From contig CAYSVH010000009.1 of assembly GCA_964434425.1 (NCBI GenBank), positions 1 through 64,000 of the forward strand: DNA of 64,000 nt. Direction: 5' to 3'. Positions 15,684-25,762 of this stretch are shown here, piece after piece. The position numbers were made by a program, and so were the translations under genes. Each line of letters begins with the position of its first letter. Within the stretch, counting starts at the first letter, position 1. Below the pieces are notes generated by a model. The model did no database searches and had not been told where the DNA came from. It saw only the letters and a program-made list of their open reading frames with translations. The DNA comes from CALMEC01 sp964434425. Its GTDB lineage: Bacteria; Actinomycetota; Thermoleophilia; Miltoncostaeales; Miltoncostaeaceae.

Positions 15684-17794
15684 CGGTGGCCGCCGCCGTG
15701 GACACCCACTGCCCGTACTGCGCGCTGCAGTGCGGGATGACGCTGACACCCGAGGAGGACGGCATCCGGGTCTCACCGCGCGACTTCCCCACCAACCGGG
15801 GCGGGCTGTGCCGCAAGGGCTGGACGTCGGCCGAGCTCCTGCGACATCCCGGGCGCCTCACCACCCCGTTGATGCGCGACCGCGACGGGGAGCTGCGCCC
15901 CGCCTCATGGGAGGCGGCGCTGACCCGCGTGGCGGACGGCCTGAGCGACGTCCAGGAGCGCCATGGCGCGGCGGCCGCCGGCCTGTTCGGCGGCGGCGGC
16001 CTCACCAACGAGAAGGCGTACCTGCTGGGCAAGTTCGCACGGGTGGGACTCCGCACGCCGTCCATCGACTACAACGGACGCTTCTGCATGTCGTCGGCGG
16101 CGACCGCCGGCCAGCGCGCGTTCGGCCTCGACCGCGGGCTGCCGTTCCCCCTCGAGGACGTGGCGGACGCCTCCGTCGTGCTCCTGGTGGGCGCCAACAC
16201 CGCGGAGACCATGCCGCCCGCCATGCGTGTGCTGGAGGAGCAGCGCCGGCGCGGAGGACGTCTCATCGTGGTGGACCCCCGGCGCACGCCGACGGCCGCG
16301 GCAGCGTGGAAGCACCTGGCGCCGGCACCGGGCACCGATCTGGCGCTGGCCAACGGGTTGCTGCACGTGGTGGTGCGTGAGCGCCTGATCGACCGGCCGT
16401 TCATCGACGCGCGCACGACGGGCTTCGCGGCGGTCCGGCGGGCCGTGGCCTCGTACTGGCCCGATCGCGTCGAGCGCATCACCGGGGTACCCGAGGCGAC
16501 GGTGCGCGAGGTGGCACGAACCCTGGCGCGGGCGCGTACTCTCGTCGTCCTCACCGCACGTGGCGCCGAGCAGCACAGCACCGGCACGGAGACCGTCCTG
16601 GCATACGTCAACCTGCTCCTCGCGCTGGGACAGGCCGGCCGCCCGGGGTGCGGGTACGGCTGCATCACGGGGCAGGGAAACGGGCAGGGCGGACGGGAAC
16701 ACGGGCAGAAGGCCGATCAGCTTCCGGGCTACCGGCGGCTGGCGGACCCCGCCGACCGCGCGCACGTCGCCGCCGTGTGGGGAGTCGATCCCGACGAGCT
16801 TCCGCCGCCGGGACCGTCCGCCTACGAGCTGCTCGACGGCCTCGGTACGCCCGGCGGCGTCCGTGCCCTGCTGGTGATGGGATCCAACCCGGTGGTATCC
16901 GCGCCGCACGCCGGCCATGTGGAGGAGCGCCTCGGCGCACTGGACCTCCTCGCCGTCGTCGACCCGTTCCTGTCGGAGACGGCGGCGATGGCCGACGTCG
17001 TGCTGCCGTGCACGCAGTGGGCGGAGGAGAACGGCACGATGACCAACCTCGAGGGACGGGTGATCCGGCGCCGGCGGGCCGTCACGCCCCCCGCCGGCGT
17101 CCGCACGGACGCCGAGATCATCTGCGAGCTCGCCCGGCGCCTCGGGCGGGGCCACCTGTTCCCGAGTGCGGATCCCGGCGACATCCTGGATGAGCTGCGG
17201 CGAGCGAGCGCGGGGGGCGCGGCGGACTACGCCGGCATCACGCGCGAGCGCATCGACGCCGAGAACGGCGTCTTCTGGCCGTGTCCGTCCGAGGATCATC
17301 CGGGTACGCCGCGTCTCTTCCTGGACCGGTTCGCCACCGCGGACGGGCGGGCGCGGTTCCACCTCGTCCATCACCGCGGCTCGGACGAGCCTGTGGGCCT
17401 CGGCCGTCCCCTCAACCTCACGACGGGCCGCGTGATGGGGCACTACCAGTCCGGGACGCAGACCCGCCGGGTCCCCGAGCTCGCGGCCGCCGAGCCGGAG
17501 CCGTTCGTCGAAATCCATCCCCAGATGGCCCTGGTGTTCGGCATCCGCGACGGCCGGCTGGTCGAGGTGACGAGTGAGCGGGGTTCGACCGTGGCCCGCG
17601 CCCGCCTGACCACCGCGATCCGCCACGACACCGTCTTCATGCCGTTCCACTGGCCGGGTGAGGGACGGGCGAACACCGTCACCAACCCCGCGCTCGATCC
17701 CCATTCACGAATGCCGGAGTTCAAGTCATGCGCCGTGCGCATCGCCCCGCTTCCGCGGACGCAGGCGCCGGCGACAAACCAAGGAGGCCGATGA
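15680..17794 (+). CDS. nasC: assimilatory nitrate reductase catalytic subunit
   Basis: Molybdenum bis-MGD enzyme reducing nitrate to nitrite in the cytoplasm. The 704-residue protein has an N-terminal [4Fe-4S] ligand set (C11, C14, C18 in HCPYCALQCGM, and C44 in GGLCRKG), the likely Mo-ligand cysteine in NGRFCMSSA near residue 135, and a C-terminal dinucleotide-binding domain (LTTGRVMGHYQSGTQTRR). No C-terminal [2Fe-2S] BFD domain is present, as in NarB-like enzymes. GTG at 15680 overlaps the narK stop (GTGA). The electron donor is not encoded nearby. Confidence 0.93.
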   Translation: MTVAAAVDTHCPYCALQCGMTLTPEEDGIRVSPRDFPTNRGGLCRKGWTSAELLRHPGRLTTPLMRDRDGELRPASWEAALTRVADGLSDVQERHGAAAAGLFGGGGLTNEKAYLLGKFARVGLRTPSIDYNGRFCMSSAATAGQRAFGLDRGLPFPLEDVADASVVLLVGANTAETMPPAMRVLEEQRRRGGRLIVVDPRRTPTAAAAWKHLAPAPGTDLALANGLLHVVVRERLIDRPFIDARTTGFAAVRRAVASYWPDRVERITGVPEATVREVARTLARARTLVVLTARGAEQHSTGTETVLAYVNLLLALGQAGRPGCGYGCITGQGNGQGGREHGQKADQLPGYRRLADPADRAHVAAVWGVDPDELPPPGPSAYELLDGLGTPGGVRALLVMGSNPVVSAPHAGHVEERLGALDLLAVVDPFLSETAAMADVVLPCTQWAEENGTMTNLEGRVIRRRRAVTPPAGVRTDAEIICELARRLGRGHLFPSADPGDILDELRRASAGGAADYAGITRERIDAENGVFWPCPSEDHPGTPRLFLDRFATADGRARFHLVHHRGSDEPVGLGRPLNLTTGRVMGHYQSGTQTRRVPELAAAEPEPFVEIHPQMALVFGIRDGRLVEVTSERGSTVARARLTTAIRHDTVFMPFHWPGEGRANTVTNPALDPHSRMPEFKSCAVRIAPLPRTQAPATNQGGR

Positions 17795-20682
17795 TGAGCA
17801 CGCCCGACGCAGGACCCCGCCGCGACCCCGCCCCACCGGACCCCCCGCACCGGCGCCTCGTGGTGATCGGCAACGGCATGGCCGGTGCGCGGACCGTGGA
17901 CGAGATCCTCTTCCGGAACGGCGGAGAACGCTTCGACATCACGATGTTCGGTGACGAGCCGTACGGCAACTACAACCGCATCCTGCTGTCGGGGGTGCTG
18001 GCCGGGCAGGATGCTCCGGAGGACATCTTCATCAACCCCCTCGCCTGGTACGAGGAGAAGGGCATCGAGCTGCGGGCCGGGGTGCGGGTGGAGCGCATCG
18101 ACCGTGCCGCACGCGTCGTCCACGACTCCGAGGGCGGTGTCACCCCGTACGACCAGCTCATCATCGCCACCGGGAGCCGGTCGTTCGTCCCGCCCGTCGA
18201 GGGGGTCACCGACATGTCCGGCGCCCTGAGCGACGGCGTGTTCGTGTTCCGGACCCTCGACGACTGCGCCGCGATGACCGAACGCGCCAGGGGGAGCTCT
18301 CGGGCGGCCGTCATCGGCGGCGGGCTCCTGGGGCTGGAGGCCGCGCGCGGCCTGATGGCCCACGGGCTCGAGGTCGAGGTGGTGGAGGCGGCACCCCACC
18401 TGATGGCGCAGCAGATCGATCCCGAGGGTGCCGCCATCCTGGAGGGAACCATCCGCGAGATGGGCATCGACGTCCGTGCGGGCGCGTTCACCTCGGAGAT
18501 CGTGCACCGGGACGGCCGCCTCGCGGGGATGCGGTTCGCCGACGGCACCGAGATCGCCTGCGACATGGTGGTCGTGGCGGCGGGCATCCGGCCCAACGCC
18601 GAGATCGCGGCGGACGCCGGCCTCGCGGTGGACCGTGCGATCGTGGTCGACGATCGCATGCGCACCGCCGACCCGGACGTCTGGGCCGTGGGCGAGGTGG
18701 CCCAGCACCGCGGCGTCGTCTACGGGCTGGTGGCACCGCTCTGGGAACAGGCCCACGTGCTCGCCGACAACATCACGGGCGTCGACGAGGAGTCCACGTA
18801 CGAGGGGTCGAAGCTGGCCACCAAGCTCAAGGTCATGGGCGTGGAACTCGCCGTGATGGGCGAGAAGGCGTCCACCGTCGCGGGCGACGAGGTCCTGCGC
18901 TTCTCCGACCCCGCCCGCGGCGTCTACAAGCAGGCCATCGTCCGCGACGGCGCCCTGGCGGGCGCCACCCTGCTGGGGGACGTCGGCAAGGTGTCGTTCC
19001 TGACCCAGGCGTTCGATCGCGGCACCCCGGTGCCCGACGACCGGCTCGAGCTGCTCTTCGACCTGGGCGAGCCCGCTCCGGCCGGGTCGGAGCTGGACGA
19101 CCTGCCGGCGGATGCGACCGTGTGCGGTTGCAACGGGGTCAGCAAGGGAGCAATCGCGGCCTGTGTGGCCGGCGGCACCCGCGACGCGGCGGGGGTGATG
19201 GCCGCCACCCGGGCGGGAACCGGCTGCGGATCATGTAAACAGGAGGTGGCACGTGTCGTGGCCTGGGCCGGCGGTGAGGGCGCGGACGAAGCCGCCTCGC
19301 CCGCGCGCACGGCCCCGGCCACGCCGACCGGGGATCCCGTGACCGACGCTCGCGAACGCGGACGCCGGTCGGCGGCCGATCTTTTCGACGCCATCGCCGA
19401 CATGGTCGGGGCCGCATTCGGCGGAGGTGCCACCTCCCCGCCCCCGGCGGCGGCCGCGCCGGCGTCCCCAGCCCCGGACGAGATCGCGGCACTGCCCGAC
19501 GACGCGCAGATCTGCAACTGCAACGGCGTGAGCAAGGGTGACATCACGGCCTGCGTGGCGGCGGGAACCCGCAGCGTCGCCGGCGTGGTGAAGTCCACCC
19601 GTGCCGGGGCCGGCTGCGGGTCCTGCACGTCCCGGGTGGCCCAGATCGTGGAGTGGGCAGCGGGCGGACGGATGGTTGACGACCCGGCCGCGCACCACTA
19701 CGTGCCCGGGGTACCCCTCTCCAAACCCGAACTGGTCGAGGAGATCCGCTCGCGCGGTCTGCGTTCGGTGTCGGAGGTGTTCGACGCCCTGGCCGACGGC
19801 CGCGACGATCCCGGCAGCAAGATGGGCCTCACCTCGCTCCTGCGAAGCATCTGGGGTCGCGACGATCTGGGGGACGAGCGCGACGCCCGGTTCATCAACG
19901 ACCGCGTGCACGCGAACATCCAGAAGGACGGCACGTTCTCGGTGGTGCCGGGGATCTCGGGCGGTGTGACGAACGCGGATCAGCTGCGTCGTATCGCCGA
20001 CGTCGCGGACCGCTATGACGTGCCGATGATCAAGATCACCGGAGGCCAGCGCATCGATCTGCTCGGAGTGACCAAGGAGGACCTGCCCTCCGTGTGGCGC
20101 GATCTGGGGATGCGCTCCGGGTACGCCTACGGGAAGTCGATGCGCACCGTGAAGACCTGCGTGGGTGCCGAGTTCTGCCGCTTCGGGCTCGGCGACAGCA
20201 CGTCGCTCGGCATCGCCATGGAGGAGCGCTTCAAGGGGCTCGAATCACCGGCCAAGCTGAAGCTGGCCGTCGCCGGCTGTCCCCGCAACTGCTCGGAGGC
20301 GCTGGTGAAGGACCTGGGCGTGGTGGCGGTGGACGGCGGACGGTGGGAGATCTACGTGGGCGGCGCCGCCGGCGCGACGGTCCGCAAGGGTGACCTGCTG
20401 TGCACCGTCGACTCCCCCGAGGAGGTGATGCTCCTGTCCGGTCGCTTCATCCAGTTCTACCGCGAGAACGCGCGGTGGCTGGAGCGCACATACGACTTCG
20501 TGCCGCGGGTGGGCGTGGACAACCTGCGCGCGATCGTCGTGGACGATGTCGACGACGACGCGGCCCGTCTGGACGCCGAGATGGAGCGCAGCGTGGCGGA
20601 CTACCGCGACCCGTGGCTGGAGGGGGACGACCCCGCCACGGTCAATCAGTTCGCGTCCGACCTCGAGAAGGAGGCAGCGTGA
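17794..20682 (+). CDS. nirB: assimilatory nitrite reductase large subunit with two BFD domains
   Basis: Reduces nitrite to ammonium with NAD(P)H. About 962 residues: FAD/NAD(P)H-binding domains (VVIGNGMAGARTVDE and AVIGGGLLGLEAARG), two BFD-like [2Fe-2S] domains (VCGCNGVSKG...GCGSC near 442-490 and ICNCNGVSKG...GCGSC near 571-620) joined by a long linker, then the sirohaem/[4Fe-4S] domains with TCVGAEFC and GCPRNC (C-x5-C and C-x3-C). E. coli NirB is about 850 residues with one such domain, so the second BFD and linker explain the extra length. GGAGG is 6 nt before ATG 17794; ATG 17791 is also possible. Confidence 0.94.
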   Translation: MSTPDAGPRRDPAPPDPPHRRLVVIGNGMAGARTVDEILFRNGGERFDITMFGDEPYGNYNRILLSGVLAGQDAPEDIFINPLAWYEEKGIELRAGVRVERIDRAARVVHDSEGGVTPYDQLIIATGSRSFVPPVEGVTDMSGALSDGVFVFRTLDDCAAMTERARGSSRAAVIGGGLLGLEAARGLMAHGLEVEVVEAAPHLMAQQIDPEGAAILEGTIREMGIDVRAGAFTSEIVHRDGRLAGMRFADGTEIACDMVVVAAGIRPNAEIAADAGLAVDRAIVVDDRMRTADPDVWAVGEVAQHRGVVYGLVAPLWEQAHVLADNITGVDEESTYEGSKLATKLKVMGVELAVMGEKASTVAGDEVLRFSDPARGVYKQAIVRDGALAGATLLGDVGKVSFLTQAFDRGTPVPDDRLELLFDLGEPAPAGSELDDLPADATVCGCNGVSKGAIAACVAGGTRDAAGVMAATRAGTGCGSCKQEVARVVAWAGGEGADEAASPARTAPATPTGDPVTDARERGRRSAADLFDAIADMVGAAFGGGATSPPPAAAAPASPAPDEIAALPDDAQICNCNGVSKGDITACVAAGTRSVAGVVKSTRAGAGCGSCTSRVAQIVEWAAGGRMVDDPAAHHYVPGVPLSKPELVEEIRSRGLRSVSEVFDALADGRDDPGSKMGLTSLLRSIWGRDDLGDERDARFINDRVHANIQKDGTFSVVPGISGGVTNADQLRRIADVADRYDVPMIKITGGQRIDLLGVTKEDLPSVWRDLGMRSGYAYGKSMRTVKTCVGAEFCRFGLGDSTSLGIAMEERFKGLESPAKLKLAVAGCPRNCSEALVKDLGVVAVDGGRWEIYVGGAAGATVRKGDLLCTVDSPEEVMLLSGRFIQFYRENARWLERTYDFVPRVGVDNLRAIVVDDVDDDAARLDAEMERSVADYRDPWLEGDDPATVNQFASDLEKEAA

Positions 20683-21020
20683 TGGGCACGGATTCCGCAT
20701 CGGCCGCCGAGTACCGGCTGGGCCACCTGGACGAGGTCCCGCTGGGCGAGGGACGCACGTTCACCGTCGACGGACGCTGGGCCGTCGTGATCTTCCGTCC
20801 CCGTGGGGGTCCGCCGGCGGCCACCGATGCGACGTGTCCTCACCGGGGAGGACCGCTCGCCGATGGTCTCGTCGGAGACGGGACCGTCGTGTGCCCGCTC
20901 CACGCCATGCGCTTCTCGCTGGCGGACGGCACCTGCGACACCGACGACGCATGTTCCGTCGCCGTGCACCCCGTGCGCGTGGACGAGGACGGGCACATCG
21001 TGGTGACGATGCCCGGATGA
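20682..21020 (+). CDS. nirD: nitrite reductase small subunit (Rieske)
   Basis: Small subunit of NADH-dependent nitrite reductase, a 112-residue Rieske-type protein. The [2Fe-2S] ligands are visible as CPHRGG and CPLHAM, separated by the usual spacing. ATG at 20682 shares one base with the nirB stop and has GGAGG 7 nt upstream. It is the last gene of the nitrate operon and converges on tgpA. Confidence 0.92.
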   Translation: MGTDSASAAEYRLGHLDEVPLGEGRTFTVDGRWAVVIFRPRGGPPAATDATCPHRGGPLADGLVGDGTVVCPLHAMRFSLADGTCDTDDACSVAVHPVRVDEDGHIVVTMPG

Positions 21021-21096
21021 CGGCGACCCGGTCGTCGCGCCACCACGACCGGCGCGCGGTCACGACTCGGGCCGCGGCGACGACCGGTGCCTCTCG

Positions 21097-23385
21097 TCAG
21101 CCCCGCCCGGACGACCGACGGAGTGAACGCGGACGTACGTCGGCGGCGACCCGGGTACGCCACGGGAGGGCACGGCGGATGGCGTCCACGTCGTCCCAGG
21201 CCGTGTCGGCGTCCTGCGCCGCCGGCTCACCGGGAGCGAATCGCGCTCCGGTGGCGAGGCGGTAGATCCGCTCGGCGTCGATCCCGAGATCGCGACGGGC
21301 CGCCGATGCACGCTCGACCGCCGTGGCGCTGTCGTCGGGGGGCGCACCCAGATCCGCCATGAGCGACTCGATCTCACGCGCTGCGCCCAGCACACGCTCC
21401 CGGACGCCACCGCGGCGACGACGGCGACGGCGCACGGCCTTGGCGACCGGAACCGCACCGACCCCGGCGAGGAGCACGAGCACGCCCGCACCCCCCGCGA
21501 CCATCCACCAGGGCGTCCCCTCCGCCGGCGTGACCCCGGGAGCGGGATCCGGACCGGGATCGGAGGCCGGATCCTGCGTCGGCGCGGGCGAAGCCGGTTC
21601 GACGGGTGCCTGGGCGATGTCCGTGCCCGGGCCGGGGGCCGCCGCCGGCGCCCGATAGGAGGGGGACGAGACGGACGCCGTGTTCTCCGCCGAGCGACCG
21701 GGGGTCGGATCGAAGGGCAACCACTCCTGCCCCGGCAGCTTCACCTCGACCCACGCATGCACGTCGCGGTCGGTGATGCCGTAGGTGCCGGTGGGAATGT
21801 CGTAGTTCGCCGCGTCCACGTTGAGCCCGACGGCCACCCGCGCGGGGATCCCGTTCATCCGGAGCATCAGTGCCAGCGATCCGGCGAAGTGCTGGCAGTA
21901 GCCGATGCGCGACTCGAGCAGGAAGTGGGCGAGGTCGGGCACGCCGCCGCCGGGACGCTGGACGCTCGTGTCGTACGTGTAGAGGCTCGTGTCGCGCAGA
22001 TGGTTCTCCAGCCGGTTGACCGCGACGTACGGTGAGGCGGCGTCGCCGATGACCTCGCGCGAATGGCGGTACACGTCGGCGTAGGGACCGAAGACCTCGG
22101 GATCGAGCGCCTCGTCGGTCGTCCCGAAGGCCGGGGCCGTGACGGATTCGTATCCCCGCCCGACCTCCAGTCGCAGATCGTCGTCGTCGACCTCCCGGAA
22201 GCCGTACCTGCGGGCCGCCATGAGCGCGGAGACACCCGGGTCGGGCATGACGGCGTCGAAACGATACGAGCTGCCCCGCGGAAGGGCCGGGCGGACCTGG
22301 AGCGTGCCGTCCTCGAAGGTCTCGACACGACGCGTGCCGACGCCCTGGATCAGCTGGACGTCACCGGCCGTGAGGATCCACTCCGACCGGAGTCCCGTGA
22401 GCTCCAGCTGCTGTTCGAGACGCGTCCCCTGGGTGCGTCCCGCCCACCGGGGGACGACGGTGCCGTCCGTCTCGTCGCGCCGGGAGGGCTGGCGCACCTC
22501 GGTGAAGCTGATGCCGTCGAAGGCCCCGTGGGACACCTGGCGCAGCGCCGTGGGCCGTTCGGTCCGGACCCGGGCGATCGTCCGGGGATCGCCCGGATAC
22601 TCCAGCGGGCCGTAGCTCTGGGACGGCGAGACGACCAGGGTCTCGGCCGCGCGATTGCCCCACGACCAGTTGCGCCAGTCCCACCAGGCGTCCTTCCCCC
22701 ATCCCCCGCTGCTCACGAGCGCCGCCACCGCGAGCACGGCGGCCCCGGACGCGACGAGGCGGGCCGGATGGCGTCCGCGCCGCGCGGGGCCCATGCGGAT
22801 GAGCGACAGCACGATGAGGATCGCCGCGACGAGGATGAGCCCGTCGCGGAGCGGCCTCTGCGGCGGGACGAGTGTCCACCGGTAGGCGACGGCGATCACG
22901 AGCCCGACCACACCGGCGATGGGGCGGCGTGCGACGAACACGAGGGCAACCAGCGCCGAGGTGGTGGTGGCGACGACGATGAGAAGGAGAGCGGTGATCG
23001 GCCGCGTGTCGGCCCCCGAGAGCGGGATGGTGACCGTGGCGGCGGTCGACAGGCCCTCGTCCACGAGGTCCCGCACGGCCGCCCAGGCGTGTCCGCGCAG
23101 ACGGGCGAGCGACCGGATGCTGACGTCCGTCGCCGTACCGATGATGACGACGATCGAGACGATCCATCCGGTGATGAGGCCCAGGCGCGGCCCGATGCCG
23201 CGGTCCGCGACGATGCCGATCGCCGGCAGTGCGCCGCACACCGCGACGGTCACGAGCCGCGCGATCGGTGCATCCTCCCAGAGGTCCGCCCACGACCACA
23301 GCAGGACGCCGATGACGACGACCGCGGCGGCGGCGGCCATCAGGGTGTCCCGCGCGGGTGCGCGGCGGGGCTCATCGGCCGGCAC
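21097..23385 (-). CDS. tgpA: membrane-anchored transglutaminase-like protein (TgpA family)
   Basis: A 762-residue protein with several N-terminal membrane segments, an extracytoplasmic domain with transglutaminase-like core, one membrane segment near the C-terminus (WWMVAGGAGVLVLLAGVGAVPVA) and a cytoplasmic tail. The catalytic triad is seen as Cys in GYCQHFAG (about residue 496), His in DVHAWVEV (about 543) and Asp in FDPTPG (about 557). A Pro-rich linker precedes the last membrane segment. GTG at 23385 overlaps the DUF58 gene by 14 nt. The moxR-DUF58-tgpA set is widespread in actinobacteria; substrate unknown. Confidence 0.9.
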   Translation of the reverse strand: MPADEPRRAPARDTLMAAAAAVVVIGVLLWSWADLWEDAPIARLVTVAVCGALPAIGIVADRGIGPRLGLITGWIVSIVVIIGTATDVSIRSLARLRGHAWAAVRDLVDEGLSTAATVTIPLSGADTRPITALLLIVVATTTSALVALVFVARRPIAGVVGLVIAVAYRWTLVPPQRPLRDGLILVAAILIVLSLIRMGPARRGRHPARLVASGAAVLAVAALVSSGGWGKDAWWDWRNWSWGNRAAETLVVSPSQSYGPLEYPGDPRTIARVRTERPTALRQVSHGAFDGISFTEVRQPSRRDETDGTVVPRWAGRTQGTRLEQQLELTGLRSEWILTAGDVQLIQGVGTRRVETFEDGTLQVRPALPRGSSYRFDAVMPDPGVSALMAARRYGFREVDDDDLRLEVGRGYESVTAPAFGTTDEALDPEVFGPYADVYRHSREVIGDAASPYVAVNRLENHLRDTSLYTYDTSVQRPGGGVPDLAHFLLESRIGYCQHFAGSLALMLRMNGIPARVAVGLNVDAANYDIPTGTYGITDRDVHAWVEVKLPGQEWLPFDPTPGRSAENTASVSSPSYRAPAAAPGPGTDIAQAPVEPASPAPTQDPASDPGPDPAPGVTPAEGTPWWMVAGGAGVLVLLAGVGAVPVAKAVRRRRRRRGGVRERVLGAAREIESLMADLGAPPDDSATAVERASAARRDLGIDAERIYRLATGARFAPGEPAAQDADTAWDDVDAIRRALPWRTRVAADVRPRSLRRSSGRG

Positions 23386-24634
23386 GCATCACCCCCGCGC
23401 CCAGCGCCGCCTCGAGCATGTCGGGGCTCGGCACATGCGTCACCACGATTCCGCGCGCGGTCAGGTCGGCGAGATCGGCGGTCGCGCGCCCCACGAGAAC
23501 GCAGGCCACTGGCACGCCCCGGTTCTGCAGCTGGGTCGCCGTCGGCCCGAGCGCGGCGTCCGGTACGGACGTGACCGTCACCACGAGCCGGGTGCCGTCG
23601 CCCTCCCGGAGGGTGCGTACCAGCTCGCCGGCGACACCGCGCCGTCCCTCGGGCTCCACGACGGCCAGCCGTCGGACGACGGCGGCCGCATCGTGCTGCG
23701 GCTCGATGGGCTCGGACGTGCCGGGCGAGTCCATGAAGCCCACGGCGGATCCGTGGGCCACACAGCCCTCGGCAAGGCTCGCCGCAGCGGAGACGGCCGT
23801 CTCGAAGTCGTGCCGATCCCCGCCCGTACGGGTGTCGAACGCGATCAGCACAGAGGCCGTCCGGCCGCTCCCCCCGTGGAGCTCCTTCGTCTGGAGGCTG
23901 CCGCGCCGGGCGGTCTGGCCCCAGTGGATGATGGAGAGCGGGTCCCCGGGCTCGTAGTCACGCACCCCGGCGAGTTCGTAGCGACCGCGGACCGCACCGC
24001 TGACGTCTCCGGGCCGGCGTGCCCCGTCGGCCTCCCAGAACGGGAGCCGGATCGGGACGGTCCGCGGAAGGACCAGAACGGTCTGATGCGCGCGGGTGGC
24101 GCGCCGCACCCGCACGAGGCCGAATGGATCCGCCAGAGAGACCCCGGGGATCGCGAGTGCGTGTTCACCCCGGGGGAGCGCCATGACGGAGATCTCCTGT
24201 GTGAGGACACGGCCGCGACGGGCGACGGGACCACGACGTTCGGGAACCCCACCGGGCACGCCCGTGGCGAACGCCCAGTCGAGGAGGTGGACCCAGCGGG
24301 TGGTGACGGCGGGCCCCGACATCGTCATCGTCACATGGACTGGATCGCCGGCGTGGACGACCTCGCGGTTCAGTCGCCGGGTGACACGGATGCCTCGTGC
24401 CGCGCCTTCAACCGCGAGGATGGCACCCACTCCCAGCGCGACGAATGCGACGCCCACCGGCCGCAGGCTCTCGGTTCCGAAGCCGAGTGCGGCGACGATG
24501 GCCAGGACTCCGAGGGCGGCGACCCCCACACCACGCCGGTAGAGCCGGACGCGTTGGCCGAACCCCGGCGTGCGACGATCGCGACGGGCCCCTCCGGAGC
24601 CGTCACGTCTCCGGCGACGCCCGGGGCATCTCAC
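23372..24634 (-). CDS. DUF58 domain protein
   Basis: A 420-residue protein with two adjacent membrane segments near residues 37-75 and a C-terminal vWA-like DUF58 domain (ELAGVRDYEPGDPLSIIHWGQTARRGSLQTKEL). It usually acts with a MoxR ATPase, possibly as a chaperone system for membrane or secreted proteins. No ATG starts this frame near the moxR end. GTG at 24634 overlaps the moxR stop as GTGA, the same junction used elsewhere here, and so is preferred. Confidence 0.88.
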   Translation of the reverse strand: MRCPGRRRRRDGSGGARRDRRTPGFGQRVRLYRRGVGVAALGVLAIVAALGFGTESLRPVGVAFVALGVGAILAVEGAARGIRVTRRLNREVVHAGDPVHVTMTMSGPAVTTRWVHLLDWAFATGVPGGVPERRGPVARRGRVLTQEISVMALPRGEHALAIPGVSLADPFGLVRVRRATRAHQTVLVLPRTVPIRLPFWEADGARRPGDVSGAVRGRYELAGVRDYEPGDPLSIIHWGQTARRGSLQTKELHGGSGRTASVLIAFDTRTGGDRHDFETAVSAAASLAEGCVAHGSAVGFMDSPGTSEPIEPQHDAAAVVRRLAVVEPEGRRGVAGELVRTLREGDGTRLVVTVTSVPDAALGPTATQLQNRGVPVACVLVGRATADLADLTARGIVVTHVPSPDMLEAALGAGVMRAGR

Positions 24635-25650
24635 CCGTACCCGGGCGTGGGTACCGAGTGGAGGGCCTCGGCGACGATCTCCGAGCTCGTGATCCCGCCG
24701 AGACGGGCATCCGGACCCAGGACCAGGCGGTGGGAGAGCACCACGTCGGCCACCCGCTTGACGTGCTCCGGCACGATATACGGGAGGCCGCCCAGGAGCG
24801 CGATGGCCTTGGCGACCCGCAGGAGGACAAGGCCGGCCCGCGGGCTCGCGCCGAGCACCAGCCGACGGTCCGAACGGGTGGCGGCGACGATCTCGGCGAC
24901 ATAGCGCGCCATCGCCGGATCGACATGCACGCTCTCGACGGCGCGCATGGCCGTCCGCAGCTGGGCCTCGTCCGTGACGACGTCGATGCTCTCGAGCGGG
25001 TCCCGGGACGCGAGGTCCAGGAGCATGTCCGCCTCCTGACCGACGTCCGGGTATCCCATGGCGATGCGGACGGCGAAGCGGTCGAGCTGGGCCTCGGGAA
25101 GGGAGAACGTTCCCTCGTACTCCACCGGGTTCATCGTGGCGATCACCATGAACGGGGACGCGAGGCGGCGGGTGTGCCCGTCGACGGTGACCTGGTTCTC
25201 CTCCATGGCCTCGAGGAGTGCCGACTGCGTCTTCGGGGACGCCCGGTTGATCTCGTCGGCGAGGAGGAAGTTCGAGAACACCGGGCCGGGCCGGAACTCG
25301 AACGTCTGGCTGCGCTGGTCGTAGATGTGGACGCCCGTCACATCGGACGGGAGCAGATCCGCGGTGCACTGGAGCCTCGAGAACGCGCAGCCCGACGCCC
25401 GGGCGAGGCTCTTCGCCAGTACCGTCTTTCCCACCCCCGGAACGTCCTCGATCAGGAGGTGTCCGCCGGCGAGCATGCAGCCCACGGCGGCCTGGAGGGT
25501 GAACGCCGGGGCCCGGACCGAGACGGCCAGTGCCGCGACCAGCCGGGTGGCCAGGGCCGACGCCGAATCGATCGCGTCGGACGGGACGTCGGCGGGGAAA
25601 TCCGGGCTCTCGTCGGTCGTTACGGCATGGAGGCGATCCACGGGCGTCAC
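24631..25650 (-). CDS. moxR: MoxR family AAA+ ATPase
   Basis: A 339-residue AAA+ ATPase of the MoxR group, thought to remodel or activate VWA-domain partners. Walker A is seen as EDVPGVGKT (about residues 69-76), Walker B as LLADEIN (about 129-135), and the sensor region as ATMNPVEYEGTFSLPEAQLDRF. GTG at 25650 is favoured because GGAGGTG lies 10 nt upstream; an in-frame start at 25743 would add a basic stretch without family similarity. Confidence 0.92.
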   Translation of the reverse strand: MTPVDRLHAVTTDESPDFPADVPSDAIDSASALATRLVAALAVSVRAPAFTLQAAVGCMLAGGHLLIEDVPGVGKTVLAKSLARASGCAFSRLQCTADLLPSDVTGVHIYDQRSQTFEFRPGPVFSNFLLADEINRASPKTQSALLEAMEENQVTVDGHTRRLASPFMVIATMNPVEYEGTFSLPEAQLDRFAVRIAMGYPDVGQEADMLLDLASRDPLESIDVVTDEAQLRTAMRAVESVHVDPAMARYVAEIVAATRSDRRLVLGASPRAGLVLLRVAKAIALLGGLPYIVPEHVKRVADVVLSHRLVLGPDARLGGITSSEIVAEALHSVPTPGYG

Positions 25651-25762
25651 GGTAGCAGGCCACCTCCGGACCGCCCCCGTCGGCCGGTCATGGAACGGCA
25701 AAGCCGGACGCCTCCCCGCTCCCCGGTGCGAGATGCACCTCACGCGGTGGACGACCGCGCGG

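Noticed and set aside
14289..15776. Long minus-strand frame antisense to narK
   Set aside because: narK has full transporter motifs on the plus strand and the reverse frame is only low-complexity charged sequence.
15905..17704. Long minus-strand frame antisense to nasC
   Set aside because: Antisense shadow of a gene with clear Fe-S and molybdopterin motifs.
21021..21096. A terminator between nirD and tgpA
   Set aside because: Several GC-rich pairings are possible but none stands out as a clean stem, so none is annotated.
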